DNA from: Streptomyces sp. MBT53
Lineage (GTDB): Bacteria; Actinomycetota; Actinomycetes; Streptomycetales; Streptomycetaceae
Assembly: GCF_016654115.1 (NCBI RefSeq)
Contig: NZ_JAEQAZ010000001.1
Location: 152,135-216,134 of the forward strand
DNA: 64,000 bases
Direction of reading: 5' to 3'
Part shown: in pieces, positions 17,883-25,789 of the stretch
Numbering within the stretch: position 1 is the first letter of the stretch
Layout: every line of letters begins with the position of its first letter
Made by a program: the position numbers and the translations under genes
The notes under the pieces: generated by a model
Told to the model about the DNA's origin: nothing
Databases searched by the model: none
Seen by the model: the letters and a program-made list of their open reading frames with translations, nothing else

Positions 17883-18346
17883 GTTCCCGGACGCTGATAG
17901 GCGTGCGGGCGGCCCGAGTCGTGCGCTCCGCTGCGGCGGATGAACGTCATCGCGCGGGTGCGCAGCCGCCACCCCTCGTCCGTGCGGACGTAGGTGTCGT
18001 TGTAGTAGCCGATCCGCATGCCGTGCGTGGCGTGGTCGACGAAACACAGCGGCTGGGTGCCGGTGGCGGTGTCGCCGGACAGGTCGACGGCCGGTGTACC
18101 TGTGAGGAACAGCCCCTTGGGGGCGGCGGCCACGAGCGCCGGGAACTCGTCGAGGCCGTAGGAGTCCCCGAAGGCGCTGTACGTGCCGTCGGGCGTGAAG
18201 ACCGCCAGCACGCCGTCCAGGTCGCCGCGCGTGATGCACACCGCGTAGCGGGCGAGGAGCTGCTGGATCTCCATCAGGTCGTCGGTCGGACCCGGGGGAG
18301 GAGCCGGAACAGGCAAGGAGGACAAGGACTTTCCGCCCTTCACCAT
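17879..18346 (-). CDS. SnoaL/NTF2-like protein
   Basis: 155 residues from ATG 18346. This start is preferred because operator site 4 (18351-18365) lies just upstream; an ATG at 18361 would be inside the operator. The fold is cone-shaped alpha+beta: DLMEIQQLLARYAVCITRGD, then FTPDGTYSAFGDSYG, and the strands GYYNDTYVRTDEGWRLRTRAM. Such proteins act as isomerases, dehydratases or hydrolases, for example ketosteroid isomerase, limonene epoxide hydrolase and scytalone dehydratase. No catalytic pair can be assigned from sequence alone. First gene of the operon containing the FadE pair A; it could be the hydratase step because no crotonase is present there. Confidence 0.8.
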   Translation of the reverse strand: MVKGGKSLSSLPVPAPPPGPTDDLMEIQQLLARYAVCITRGDLDGVLAVFTPDGTYSAFGDSYGLDEFPALVAAAPKGLFLTGTPAVDLSGDTATGTQPLCFVDHATHGMRIGYYNDTYVRTDEGWRLRTRAMTFIRRSGAHDSGRPHAYQRPGT

Positions 18347-18350
18347 GAGT

Positions 18351-18365
18351 GAGAATGTCATTCTC
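18351..18365. promoter_or_regulatory. Palindromic operator, site 4 (GAGAAT-GTC-ATTCTC)
   Basis: Perfect repeat between divergent operons: 4 bp upstream of the SnoaL-like ATG (18346, minus) and about 120 bp upstream of the Liv operon ATG (18485, plus). An outward-facing ATTCTC-N7-GAGAAG at 18430-18448 is a weaker, differently oriented echo near the Liv start. Confidence 0.8.
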
Positions 18366-18484
18366 TCAGATGAGTGGCAGATTTCCATGCTGCGTGAGGC
18401 GACGTCAACAGTCTCTGTCTGAATGGTTGATTCTCCGTAGATGAGAAGCTAGTTTCCAGCGATGGAGAGGGGAGATCCGACGCG

Positions 18485-20599
18485 ATGGACCAGTTCCTCA
18501 CCTTCGGGATCGTCGGCCTGAGCACGGCCGCGATCTATGCCGTCATCGGCAGTGGGCTCGTGCTCACCTACACCACCACCGGTGTGTTCAACTTCGCGCA
18601 CGGCGCGGCCGGCATGCTGTCCGCGTTCATGTACTGGCAGCTGACCGTCGGCTGGGGCTGGCCCGTTCCGGTCGCCCTGGCCGTGGTGCTGCTCGTGCTC
18701 GCCCCCGGCTTCGGACTGCTCGTCGAGCGGTTCGTACTGCGGCCGGTCCAAGCCCTCGGCGAAGCCGAACGGCTCGTCATGACGGTCGCGCTGCTCAGCG
18801 GACTCATCGCCGCGGCGCGCTGGATCTGGGACCCGAACGTGGCCCGCCCGCTGCCGATGTTCTTCGCCGGCCGCAAGCCGTTCCACGTGGGGCCGGCCGT
18901 CATCACCTGGCACCAGGCGATCACCATGGCGGTGGCCGTCGCCGTCGCGATCGGCCTGCGCGTCCTGCTCTACCGCACCCGCGCCGGAGCCGAGATGCGC
19001 GCGGCCGTCGACGACCGGGCACTGGTCGGTCTGACCGGCGCGGACCCGGTCCGGGCGGGCCGGGTCTCCTGGATCCTGGGCACTCAACTGGCCGCGATCG
19101 GCGGCATCCTGATCGCCCCGACGGTCACACTCGACGCCGCCCAGCTCTCCCTGCTGATCGTGAGCGCGTACACCGCGGCCGTCTTCGGCAGGCTGCGCAG
19201 CCTGCCGCTCACCTTCCTCGGCGCTGTCGTCGTCGGCTGCATGGAGAGCTACCTGACCGGCTACCTCCCGCAGAACGAATACCTCCCCGGACTACGGCTC
19301 GCCGCCCCCGCACTCCTCCTCTTCCTCGCCCTGCTGGTCTTCCCGCACCGCCGCCTGCGCGGCCGGGAACGACGGCTCGCCCGTGTACCGGTGCCGAGCG
19401 CGCGCGGCACACTCGTGTTCGCCGCGGTGGTCATCGCCTTCGGCGCGATCCTGGCCTCCCTCCTCGGGGAAGCCGACCTCATCACCTACGGAGCGATCTT
19501 CTCGCTGGGCGTGGTGGCCCTCTCCTACGTCCCGCTCGCCGGGTACGCCGGACAGGTCTCCCTGTGCCAGCTGAGCATGGCCGGCATCGGCGCGGTCGTC
19601 TGGGGACACCTCGGCGCCCACGGCCAACTGTGGGCGCTCGGTGCCGCGATCCTGGTCTCGGCGGCGGCCGGAGCACTGGTCGCGCTCCCCGCACTACGGC
19701 TCTCCGGTGTGTATCTCGCTCTGGGCACAGCCGCGTTCGCCGTGATCCTCGACCGCTGGATCTTCACCATCCCGGCCTTCCACGTCTTCGGCCTGCGGAT
19801 CGCCCTGTTCGACCAGGGCTCGGTGGACATCTCAGGACCCCACCTCTTCGGCCTACGGCTCGACAGCGGACGCCAGTTGATGGTGTTCGCCGCAGTCTGC
19901 CTCGCCCTCGCCTCGATCGGTGTGGCGGCCCTGCGCCGCAGCCGCTTCGGGCGGCGGCTCATAGCCCTGCGTGACAGCGAGGCCGCGTACGCCACCCTGG
20001 GCGGCAACCTGTTGGTCGCGAAGGTCGCGGTGTTCGCCCTCGCCTCCGGCATCGCCGGACTCGGCGGAGCGCTGTACGGAATGCAGCAACGCACGGTCAC
20101 CGCCGACCAGTTCAGCCTGATCGCGGGACTGCCGATCTTCCTCGTCGCCGTGGTCGGCGGGCTCGGCGCGGTCGGCAACGGGCTCTTCGCCGGCACCGCC
20201 TTCGCCGGCCCGACGAACGCCCTGATCGCCGTAGCCCCCGGTACCGCGAACCTGGTCGCCCTGCTTCCGGGCCTCGCCGGCGTCGGACTCGGCCACAACC
20301 CCGACGGCATCGTCTCCCGCTTCCGCCGCCAGTGGGAGCCCCTCGCCCGCGACCGCATCGCCCTGCCCGCCCTGCTCTGCGTCCTCGCCCTGGCCTGGGC
20401 GCTGCGCTTCGGCGACGTCATCAACGACTGGACGTACTACGGCGGTTCACTGCTGCTCGCCGTCGCGCTGCGCACCTGGGCCGACGCCCGCCAGGCCGTT
20501 CCGACCGAGCCGGAGATCCCCGTCGAGTGGTGGGGCCTACGGCGCGAATGGCGCCCCGAGGACGAGGAGGTGCTGGCCCGTGGCATCGCTGCAGGTTAG
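18485..20599 (+). CDS. Fused LivH-LivM branched-chain-type ABC importer permease
   Basis: 704 residues combining two permeases that are normally separate. Residues 1-290 are LivH-like (GIVGLSTAAIYAVIGSGLVLTY, the NFAHGAAGMLSAF motif), and 300-640 are LivM-like (the SLGVVALSYVPLAGYAGQVSLCQ motif, then ALRDSEAAYATLGG). I count roughly 16-18 hydrophobic segments. The C-terminal 100 residues are an extra tail with two or three further hydrophobic stretches and a charged end. Fused Liv permeases occur in actinobacterial aromatic and terpenoid uptake systems. LivG and LivF follow, but there is no periplasmic binding protein in the operon, so the lipoprotein receptor must lie elsewhere or be absent. 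Likely imports the pathway substrate. Confidence 0.9.
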   Translation: MDQFLTFGIVGLSTAAIYAVIGSGLVLTYTTTGVFNFAHGAAGMLSAFMYWQLTVGWGWPVPVALAVVLLVLAPGFGLLVERFVLRPVQALGEAERLVMTVALLSGLIAAARWIWDPNVARPLPMFFAGRKPFHVGPAVITWHQAITMAVAVAVAIGLRVLLYRTRAGAEMRAAVDDRALVGLTGADPVRAGRVSWILGTQLAAIGGILIAPTVTLDAAQLSLLIVSAYTAAVFGRLRSLPLTFLGAVVVGCMESYLTGYLPQNEYLPGLRLAAPALLLFLALLVFPHRRLRGRERRLARVPVPSARGTLVFAAVVIAFGAILASLLGEADLITYGAIFSLGVVALSYVPLAGYAGQVSLCQLSMAGIGAVVWGHLGAHGQLWALGAAILVSAAAGALVALPALRLSGVYLALGTAAFAVILDRWIFTIPAFHVFGLRIALFDQGSVDISGPHLFGLRLDSGRQLMVFAAVCLALASIGVAALRRSRFGRRLIALRDSEAAYATLGGNLLVAKVAVFALASGIAGLGGALYGMQQRTVTADQFSLIAGLPIFLVAVVGGLGAVGNGLFAGTAFAGPTNALIAVAPGTANLVALLPGLAGVGLGHNPDGIVSRFRRQWEPLARDRIALPALLCVLALAWALRFGDVINDWTYYGGSLLLAVALRTWADARQAVPTEPEIPVEWWGLRREWRPEDEEVLARGIAAG

Positions 20600-21290
20600 T
20601 GGAGTGACCGTCTCCTTCGGTGGGAACCGTGCTCTCGACGGAGTCGCGCTGACCGCCGAGGCGGGCCGGGTCACCGGACTCATCGGCCCCAACGGGGCAG
20701 GAAAAAGTACCCTGTTCGACGTCGCCTCCGGACTACGCAGACCGTCCTCGGGGCAGGTCCGGCTGGACGGCCGTGACGTGACCAGGGCCCGGCCCTCCGC
20801 GCGCGCCCGGCACGGACTGGCCCGCACCTTCCAACGCCTGGAACTCTTCGGCCGGTTGAGCGTGCGCGACAACCTCCTCGTCGCCGCCGAACTCGGCCCC
20901 GAACGCCGCCGGGCGGAGCAGGTCGTCACCGAGATCCTGCACCGCCTCGACCTCACCGACGTCGCCGACACCTCACCCGACGCCCTCCCCACCGGAGTCG
21001 GCCGCCTGGTCGAGGTCGGCAGGGCCCTCGCGATCCGCCCGAAGGTGCTCCTCCTCGACGAACCCGCCGCCGGACAGGACGCGGAGGAGACCGAACGCTT
21101 CGCGGAACTCCTGCGCGCCCTCACGGAGGACGGCACCGCCGTCGTCCTCGTCGAGCACGACATGAGCCTCGTGATGGCGGTCTGCGACGAGGTGTACGTC
21201 CTCGACCTCGGCAAGATCATCGCCGTAGGGCCGCCCGAGGTGATCCGCAGCGACGAAACGGTACTCGCCGCCTATCTGGGGGACGCGTGA
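20580..21290 (+). CDS. LivG-type ABC transporter ATPase
   Basis: 236 residues from GTG 20580, overlapping the permease by 20 bp. Walker A GPNGAGKST near residue 38, Walker B VLLLDEPAAGQD and the switch histidine in VLVEHDM. The signature loop is LPTGVGRLVEVGRAL, a departure from LSGGQ and from the usual Liv LPYGQQRRLE; the second ATPase LivF has a canonical LSGGEQQ, so one of the two ATP sites of the heterodimer may be degenerate. Powers import through the LivHM fusion. Confidence 0.92.
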   Translation: MASLQVSGVTVSFGGNRALDGVALTAEAGRVTGLIGPNGAGKSTLFDVASGLRRPSSGQVRLDGRDVTRARPSARARHGLARTFQRLELFGRLSVRDNLLVAAELGPERRRAEQVVTEILHRLDLTDVADTSPDALPTGVGRLVEVGRALAIRPKVLLLDEPAAGQDAEETERFAELLRALTEDGTAVVLVEHDMSLVMAVCDEVYVLDLGKIIAVGPPEVIRSDETVLAAYLGDA

Positions 21291-21994
21291 GCGCACTTCT
21301 CGAACTGCGCGGCATCCGCGCCGCCCATGAACGCATCACCGTCCTGCACGGCGTCGACCTCGACGTCGCCGCCGGACAGGTGGTGGCGCTGCTCGGCCCG
21401 AACGGCGCCGGAAAGACCACCACCCTGCGCGTCGCCGCCGGAGTCCACCCGGTCGAGTCAGGTCAACTCCTGCTCGGCGGAAGGGACATGACCGGCGCCT
21501 TCCCCCGCGACCTGGCCCGCGCCGGAGTCTGCCTCATCCCCGAGGGGCGAGGCGTGTTCCCGAACCTGTCCGTCCGCGACAACCTCCTGATGATGACCTT
21601 CACGGGCCGCAGCCGCGAGGAGATCGAGGAGATCGCGTTCGCCCGCTTCCCGGTCCTGGCGCAGCGCGCCGGACAGGCCGCGGGCACCCTCTCGGGCGGC
21701 GAGCAGCAGATGCTCGCCCTCGCCCGCGGCCTGGCCACCGACCCCGCCGTGCTGCTGCTCGACGAACTCTCCATGGGGCTGGCCCCGTTGGTCGTCGGCC
21801 GGCTCTACGAGCAGGTCGGCGAAATCGCCCGGCAGGGCGTGGCAGTCCTGGTGGTTGAGCAGTTCGCCGCCGCGGTTCTCGACATCTGCGACCATGCCGC
21901 CGTCCTCGTCCGCGGCCGGGTCGAACGGCAGGGCCACCCCGACGGCGGCCTGCGCGCCGAACTGTCCGCTCTCTACCTGGGGAGTTCCACATGA
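21287..21994 (+). CDS. LivF-type ABC transporter ATPase
   Basis: 235 residues, GTG 21287 in a GTGA overlap with LivG. Walker A LLGPNGAGKTT near residue 38, canonical signature LSGGEQQMLALARGL, Walker B VLLLDELSMGLAP and the downstream VLVVEQF. Standard LivF length and order. Its stop is overlapped by the next small gene, so the transporter and the small proteins are co-translated. Confidence 0.93.
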   Translation: MSALLELRGIRAAHERITVLHGVDLDVAAGQVVALLGPNGAGKTTTLRVAAGVHPVESGQLLLGGRDMTGAFPRDLARAGVCLIPEGRGVFPNLSVRDNLLMMTFTGRSREEIEEIAFARFPVLAQRAGQAAGTLSGGEQQMLALARGLATDPAVLLLDELSMGLAPLVVGRLYEQVGEIARQGVAVLVVEQFAAAVLDICDHAAVLVRGRVERQGHPDGGLRAELSALYLGSST

Positions 21995-22374
21995 CGTCCA
22001 CCGAGACGCGAGCGGACCGCTTCGTCCGCGAACTCACCGTCCTGAAAATCCCGGACCCGGCCGCCGGAAGGTCCGCCCTCTGGCTGCGCGCGGGCGCCGC
22101 CCTGATGACGATCGGCGTCGTCCTCGGCGTGAGCGCCTACTTCATCTCGCACAACACCAGCGACCCGCTGGTCCAGAACGACGCCCTCACCCTCGGCCTC
22201 GCCGCGGTCGCCGGAAGCGTCGTCGGCTCCGCGCTCTTCCTGCGGTACTCGCTCACCGGCTTCCTGCGGTACTGGATGGCCCGTCAGTCCTACGACGTGG
22301 AACTCCTCGCCGACCGCCTGCTCGAAAGGGAACTCCGCCATGACCCCACCGGCACCGACGCCGCGCCCCGGTGA
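21991..22374 (+). CDS. Small two-helix membrane protein in the Liv operon
   Basis: 127 residues, ATG overlapping the LivF stop. Two hydrophobic stretches (about 30-51 and 66-85) separated by a polar loop ISHNTSDPLVQND, with a charged N-terminus and a C-terminal amphipathic tail YWMARQSYDVELLADRLLERELR. I do not recognise a named domain. Its position between LivF and an amidohydrolase suggests an accessory subunit of the importer, but there is no direct evidence. Confidence 0.7.
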   Translation: MTSTETRADRFVRELTVLKIPDPAAGRSALWLRAGAALMTIGVVLGVSAYFISHNTSDPLVQNDALTLGLAAVAGSVVGSALFLRYSLTGFLRYWMARQSYDVELLADRLLERELRHDPTGTDAAPR

Positions 22375-22657
22375 CCAACTCGCCAGCACCGTCTGCGGCA
22401 CCCGCGTGGTCGTCATCCGCGCACCCGCCGACGTACAGCCCCAACTGGCCTGCGGCGGCAGCCCGTTGGTGCCCGCGGCCGACGCGCCCCCGGCGAAGCC
22501 CGGACCGGCCGGCACCACCACCCTCATCGGCAAACGGTACGTCGACGCCGGCGGGACGCTCGAACTGCTCTGCACCGCCTCCGGCGCGGGCGAACTCACC
22601 TGTGACGGCGCCCCCATGACCCTGAAGGCGGCCAAGCCGCTGCCCGCCTCCGACTGA
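22340..22657 (+). CDS. Small cysteine-containing protein of unknown function in the Liv operon
   Basis: 105 residues, ATG 22340, overlapping the membrane protein by 35 bp. Features: PGDQLASTVCGTRVVVIRAP, ACGGSPL, GKRYVDAGGTLELLC and GELTCDGAPMTLKAAKPLPASD, giving four cysteines spaced as two pairs (about 19, 38, 79 and 90) that could bind a metal. No signal peptide. Proteins of this pattern appear in actinobacterial catabolic clusters as hypothetical proteins. A cytosolic partner or sensor of the transporter is a guess only. Confidence 0.65.
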   Translation: MTPPAPTPRPGDQLASTVCGTRVVVIRAPADVQPQLACGGSPLVPAADAPPAKPGPAGTTTLIGKRYVDAGGTLELLCTASGAGELTCDGAPMTLKAAKPLPASD

Positions 22658-22682
22658 CCGACCCACCCCCGAAGGAGCCGTC

Positions 22683-23978
22683 ATGGACCGCGACGACCTC
22701 ATCCTCATCAGCGTCGACGACCACATCATCGAACCCCCCGACATGTTCGTGAACCACCTCCCCGAGCGCTACAAGAAAGACGCGCCCCAACTGGTGCACC
22801 GGGACGACGGAACCGACGTCTGGCAGTTCCGCGGCGTCACCATCACCAACTCGGCGCTCAACGCCGTGGCCGGCCGCCCCAAGGAGGAGTACGGCGTCGA
22901 ACCGCAGGGCCTCGACGAGATCCGCCCCGGCTGTTACGACGTGCACGAGCGCATCAAGGACATGAACGCGGGCGGCATCCTCGCCCAGATGAACTTCCCG
23001 TCCTTCCCCGGCTTCTCGGCCCGGCTCTTCGCCACCGAGGACGCCGACTTCTCCCTCGCGCTCGTCCGGGCCTACAACGACTGGCACATCGACGAGTGGT
23101 GCGCCGCCTACCCGGGCCGCTTCATCCCGATGGCGCTGCCCGCCATCTGGGACGCGGAGCTGTGCGCGGCGGAGGTCCGCCGGGTCGCCGAGAAGGGCGT
23201 TCACTCCCTCACCTTCACCGAGAACCCCGCCGTCCTCGGCTACCCGAGCTTCCACGACCCGTACTGGAACCCGCTGTGGCGCGCGCTGTCCGACACGGAC
23301 ACCGTCATGTCGGTGCACATCGGCTCGTCCGGCAGGCTCGCCGTCCCGGCCGCCGACTCCCCGCCCGACGTGATGATCACGCTCCAGCCGATGAACATCG
23401 TCTCCGCCGCCGCCGACCTGCTCTGGTCGCAGCCGGTCAAGGAGTTCCCGAATCTGAAGATCGCCCTCTCGGAAGGCGGAACGGGCTGGATCCCGTACTT
23501 CCTGGAGCGCCTCGACCGCACCTTCGAGATGCACTCCACCTGGACCCTCCAGGACTTCGGCGGCAAGCTGCCCTCCGAGGTCTTCCGCGAGCACTTCCTG
23601 ACCTGCTTCATCACCGACAAACTGGGCGTACGACTCCGCCACGACATCGGCATCGACAACATCTGCTGGGAGGGCGACTACCCGCACAGCGACTCCCTCT
23701 GGCCGGACGCGCCCGAGCAGCTGCACGACGTGCTGTCGAGCTGCGACGTCCCCGACGACGACGCCAGGAAGATCACCTTCGAGAACGCGATGCGCTGGTA
23801 CTCCTTCGACCCCTTCGCGCACATCCCGCGCGAACAGGCCACCGTGGGCGCGCTGCGCAAGGCGGCCGAGGGCCACGACGTCACCACCCGCTCGCGCAGC
23901 CACCAACTCATCGAGCCCGCAGAGAAGTTGGAGGCGTTCCGCTCCAAGGCCCGGGCGGCCGTGGCGGCGGCCCGATGA
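22683..23978 (+). CDS. Amidohydrolase-2 (COG2159) family metal-dependent hydrolase, second copy
   Basis: 431 residues, ATG 22683 after GAAGGAG. The N-terminal ISVDDHIIEPPDMF carries the D-D-H metal site, SVHIGSSGR supplies the barrel histidine, ALSEGGTGWIPYFLERLDR is typical, and CWEGDYPHSDSLWP contains the C-terminal aspartate (E-G-D-Y-P-H in place of G-S-D-Y-P-H). It belongs to the same ACMSD-like group as the protein at 1936 but is longer and clearly not a recent duplicate. Co-transcribed with an enoyl-CoA hydratase, so it probably acts on a CoA-linked ring intermediate by hydrolysis or decarboxylation. Confidence 0.85.
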   Translation: MDRDDLILISVDDHIIEPPDMFVNHLPERYKKDAPQLVHRDDGTDVWQFRGVTITNSALNAVAGRPKEEYGVEPQGLDEIRPGCYDVHERIKDMNAGGILAQMNFPSFPGFSARLFATEDADFSLALVRAYNDWHIDEWCAAYPGRFIPMALPAIWDAELCAAEVRRVAEKGVHSLTFTENPAVLGYPSFHDPYWNPLWRALSDTDTVMSVHIGSSGRLAVPAADSPPDVMITLQPMNIVSAAADLLWSQPVKEFPNLKIALSEGGTGWIPYFLERLDRTFEMHSTWTLQDFGGKLPSEVFREHFLTCFITDKLGVRLRHDIGIDNICWEGDYPHSDSLWPDAPEQLHDVLSSCDVPDDDARKITFENAMRWYSFDPFAHIPREQATVGALRKAAEGHDVTTRSRSHQLIEPAEKLEAFRSKARAAVAAAR

Positions 23979-24703
23979 GCGACCTGATCCTGACGGAACG
24001 GGTCGGCGCCGTCCTGGTGGCGACCCTGAACCGTCCCGAGGTCCGAAACGCCATGAGCCCGGAGCTGATTGACGACCTGTCAGCCGTGCTGCGGGAGGCG
24101 GACGCCGACCCGGCGGTCCGGGCGATCGTCCTCACGGGCGCCGGAACGGTCTTCTGCTCCGGCATGGACCTCAAGGCGTTCGCGAAGGGCGGCGGCACAT
24201 TCGACGGCCTGGTGTGGTTCTTCCGCGAGGGCATCGCCACCCCGGTGATCGCCGCCCTCAACGGCTCGGCACTCGCCGGCGGCTTCGAACTCGCCCTGGC
24301 CTGCGACCTGGTGGTGGCCGCCGAGGACGCAAAGCTGGGCATCGCCGAGGTCAAACGGGGCCTCTTCGCGGCCGGTGGCGGTACGACCCTCGCCGACCGG
24401 GTGCCGCTGGCCGTCGCCCTGGAGATGGGGCTGACCGGCGAACTCGTCACGGCGGCGGACGCCAAGCAGTTCGGCCTGGTCAACCGAGCCGTACCGGCCG
24501 AGCGGGTACGGGAGACCGCGCTGGACCTGGCCGCACGCATCGCCGAGAACGGTCCTCTCGGTGTCGCGATGACCAAGAAGCTTATGCGGGAGCGCCGTTG
24601 GGCCGAGCCGGAAGAGGTCGAGGCGGTGTTCAGGAGCGCCGACGCGGCGGAGGGGGCACGGGCCTTCGCCGAACGCCGTAGTCCTGTGTGGACCGGGAAG
24701 TGA
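23975..24703 (+). CDS. Enoyl-CoA hydratase/isomerase (crotonase) 1
   Basis: 242 residues, ATG in a 4-bp overlap with the amidohydrolase. FCSGMDLKAF forms the first oxyanion hole strand, and both hydratase glutamates are present (AGGFELALACD and IAEVKRGL), so true enoyl-CoA hydration is feasible. Terminal gene of the Liv operon; a strong hairpin at 24708-24745 follows the stop. Confidence 0.9.
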   Translation: MSDLILTERVGAVLVATLNRPEVRNAMSPELIDDLSAVLREADADPAVRAIVLTGAGTVFCSGMDLKAFAKGGGTFDGLVWFFREGIATPVIAALNGSALAGGFELALACDLVVAAEDAKLGIAEVKRGLFAAGGGTTLADRVPLAVALEMGLTGELVTAADAKQFGLVNRAVPAERVRETALDLAARIAENGPLGVAMTKKLMRERRWAEPEEVEAVFRSADAAEGARAFAERRSPVWTGK

Positions 24704-24707
24704 CCGA

Positions 24708-24745
24708 ACTCCGGTGTCTTCGACGACTGTTGGAGACACCGGAGT
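24708..24745. terminator. Bidirectional intrinsic terminator
   Basis: Perfect 12-bp stem ACTCCGGTGTCT/AGACACCGGAGT with a 14-base loop, starting 5 bp after the hydratase stop (24703) and ending 6 bp before the stop of the convergent hydratase at 24751. Serves both strands. Confidence 0.85.
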
Positions 24746-24750
24746 GAGGC

Positions 24751-25719
24751 TCAGGAGCGGACCGCTTCCTGAGCATCGGCGGTCACGTCGTCGGTGTCGC
24801 CGATCTCGTCGACCAACCCCCAGCGCAGTGCGTCTACGACGCTCAACTCCGCGCCGGACAGGGCGAGATACGCGGTCCGCTCCCGACCGACCCGGAGCGG
24901 GACGCTCGCCGTGCCGCCCGCACCCGGAATCAGCCCCATCCCGATCTCCGGCAACCGGATCACCGTGTCCGGCGCGGCGACCACCCGCCCCGCGAAGGCG
25001 GCGAGCTCGATCCCCGCGCCGACACAGGCCCCGTGCAGATGCGCGGTCACACGCGACGCGCACCGGTGCAGGAGCGCGGCCGGACTCCGATGGACCCGCA
25101 CGAGATGCGCGTGCGCGGGATCACGGGACGTACCGAACTCGGCGAGATCGCCCCCACTGCAGAACGTTGGACCGTTCCCGTACAGGTCGACGCGGGTGAT
25201 CGACGGGTCGGCCACGGCCACCTGGAGCGCCTCGCACAGCGCGTCCCGCGTCGCCGCGTCGAACGCGTTGCGCACCCAGGGCCGGTCCAGCGTGACGGAC
25301 AACCGGGAACCATCACGACCGAGCCGTACGGGAGTCTCGGCCGGGCGGTGCGTACGCCGGGGGGCGGCGGCCAGCCAGGACCGGAAGGTGGCTCCGCCCT
25401 GAAGCGTCGAGTAGGCCAGGGATTCGAGAACCAGCCTGTCCGGGACCGAGAGCCCGCTGCCCATCCGTAGCACCTGCACCAGCGCGACGGACGCGGCGGG
25501 CCGACTCTCGATGATGTGCCCCAGCTCCCGAGCCGTGGCCTGCGGATCCGCGCACGACACCCACGGCCTGGGCGGATCGGGGACAGCGGTGAGCAGTACG
25601 TCGTACCCGTCGATCGAGTCCTTGGGCGCTGCGGCCACACCGATCACGACACGGTCGCGGGCGGCTGGTTCCCACGTGGGGGCGCGGTCGAGATCGACGA
25701 TCACGAAGGGTGACTCCAC
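24751..25719 (-). CDS. Enoyl-CoA hydratase/isomerase 2 with N-terminal crotonase-like extension
   Basis: 322 residues from GTG 25719, chosen because GGAGGGAG lies 6 bases upstream; the longer frame from 25764 has no such site. The C-terminal 190 residues are a complete crotonase with FCSGGDLAEFG, GAGIELAAFAG and LPEIGMGLIPGAGG, so both hydratase glutamates are present. The first ~125 residues look like the end part of another crotonase (DPPRPWVSCADP, LESLAYSTLQGG), i.e. a fusion with a degenerate copy. Divergent from the CoA-transferase at 25790. Probably a hydratase on the same route. Confidence 0.85.
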   Translation of the reverse strand: MESPFVIVDLDRAPTWEPAARDRVVIGVAAAPKDSIDGYDVLLTAVPDPPRPWVSCADPQATARELGHIIESRPAASVALVQVLRMGSGLSVPDRLVLESLAYSTLQGGATFRSWLAAAPRRTHRPAETPVRLGRDGSRLSVTLDRPWVRNAFDAATRDALCEALQVAVADPSITRVDLYGNGPTFCSGGDLAEFGTSRDPAHAHLVRVHRSPAALLHRCASRVTAHLHGACVGAGIELAAFAGRVVAAPDTVIRLPEIGMGLIPGAGGTASVPLRVGRERTAYLALSGAELSVVDALRWGLVDEIGDTDDVTADAQEAVRS

Positions 25720-25789
25720 GGTGATCTCCCTCCAGGCGTGGACCGGAGTGTAATTTGAGATCACCTGTGGAGAGAAGGGGGTTCGACTC

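Noticed and set aside
18430..18448. ATTCTC-N7-GAGAAG near the Liv operon start as an operator
   Set aside because: Arms face outward with a 7-bp spacer and one mismatch, unlike the five good sites. Noted as an echo only.
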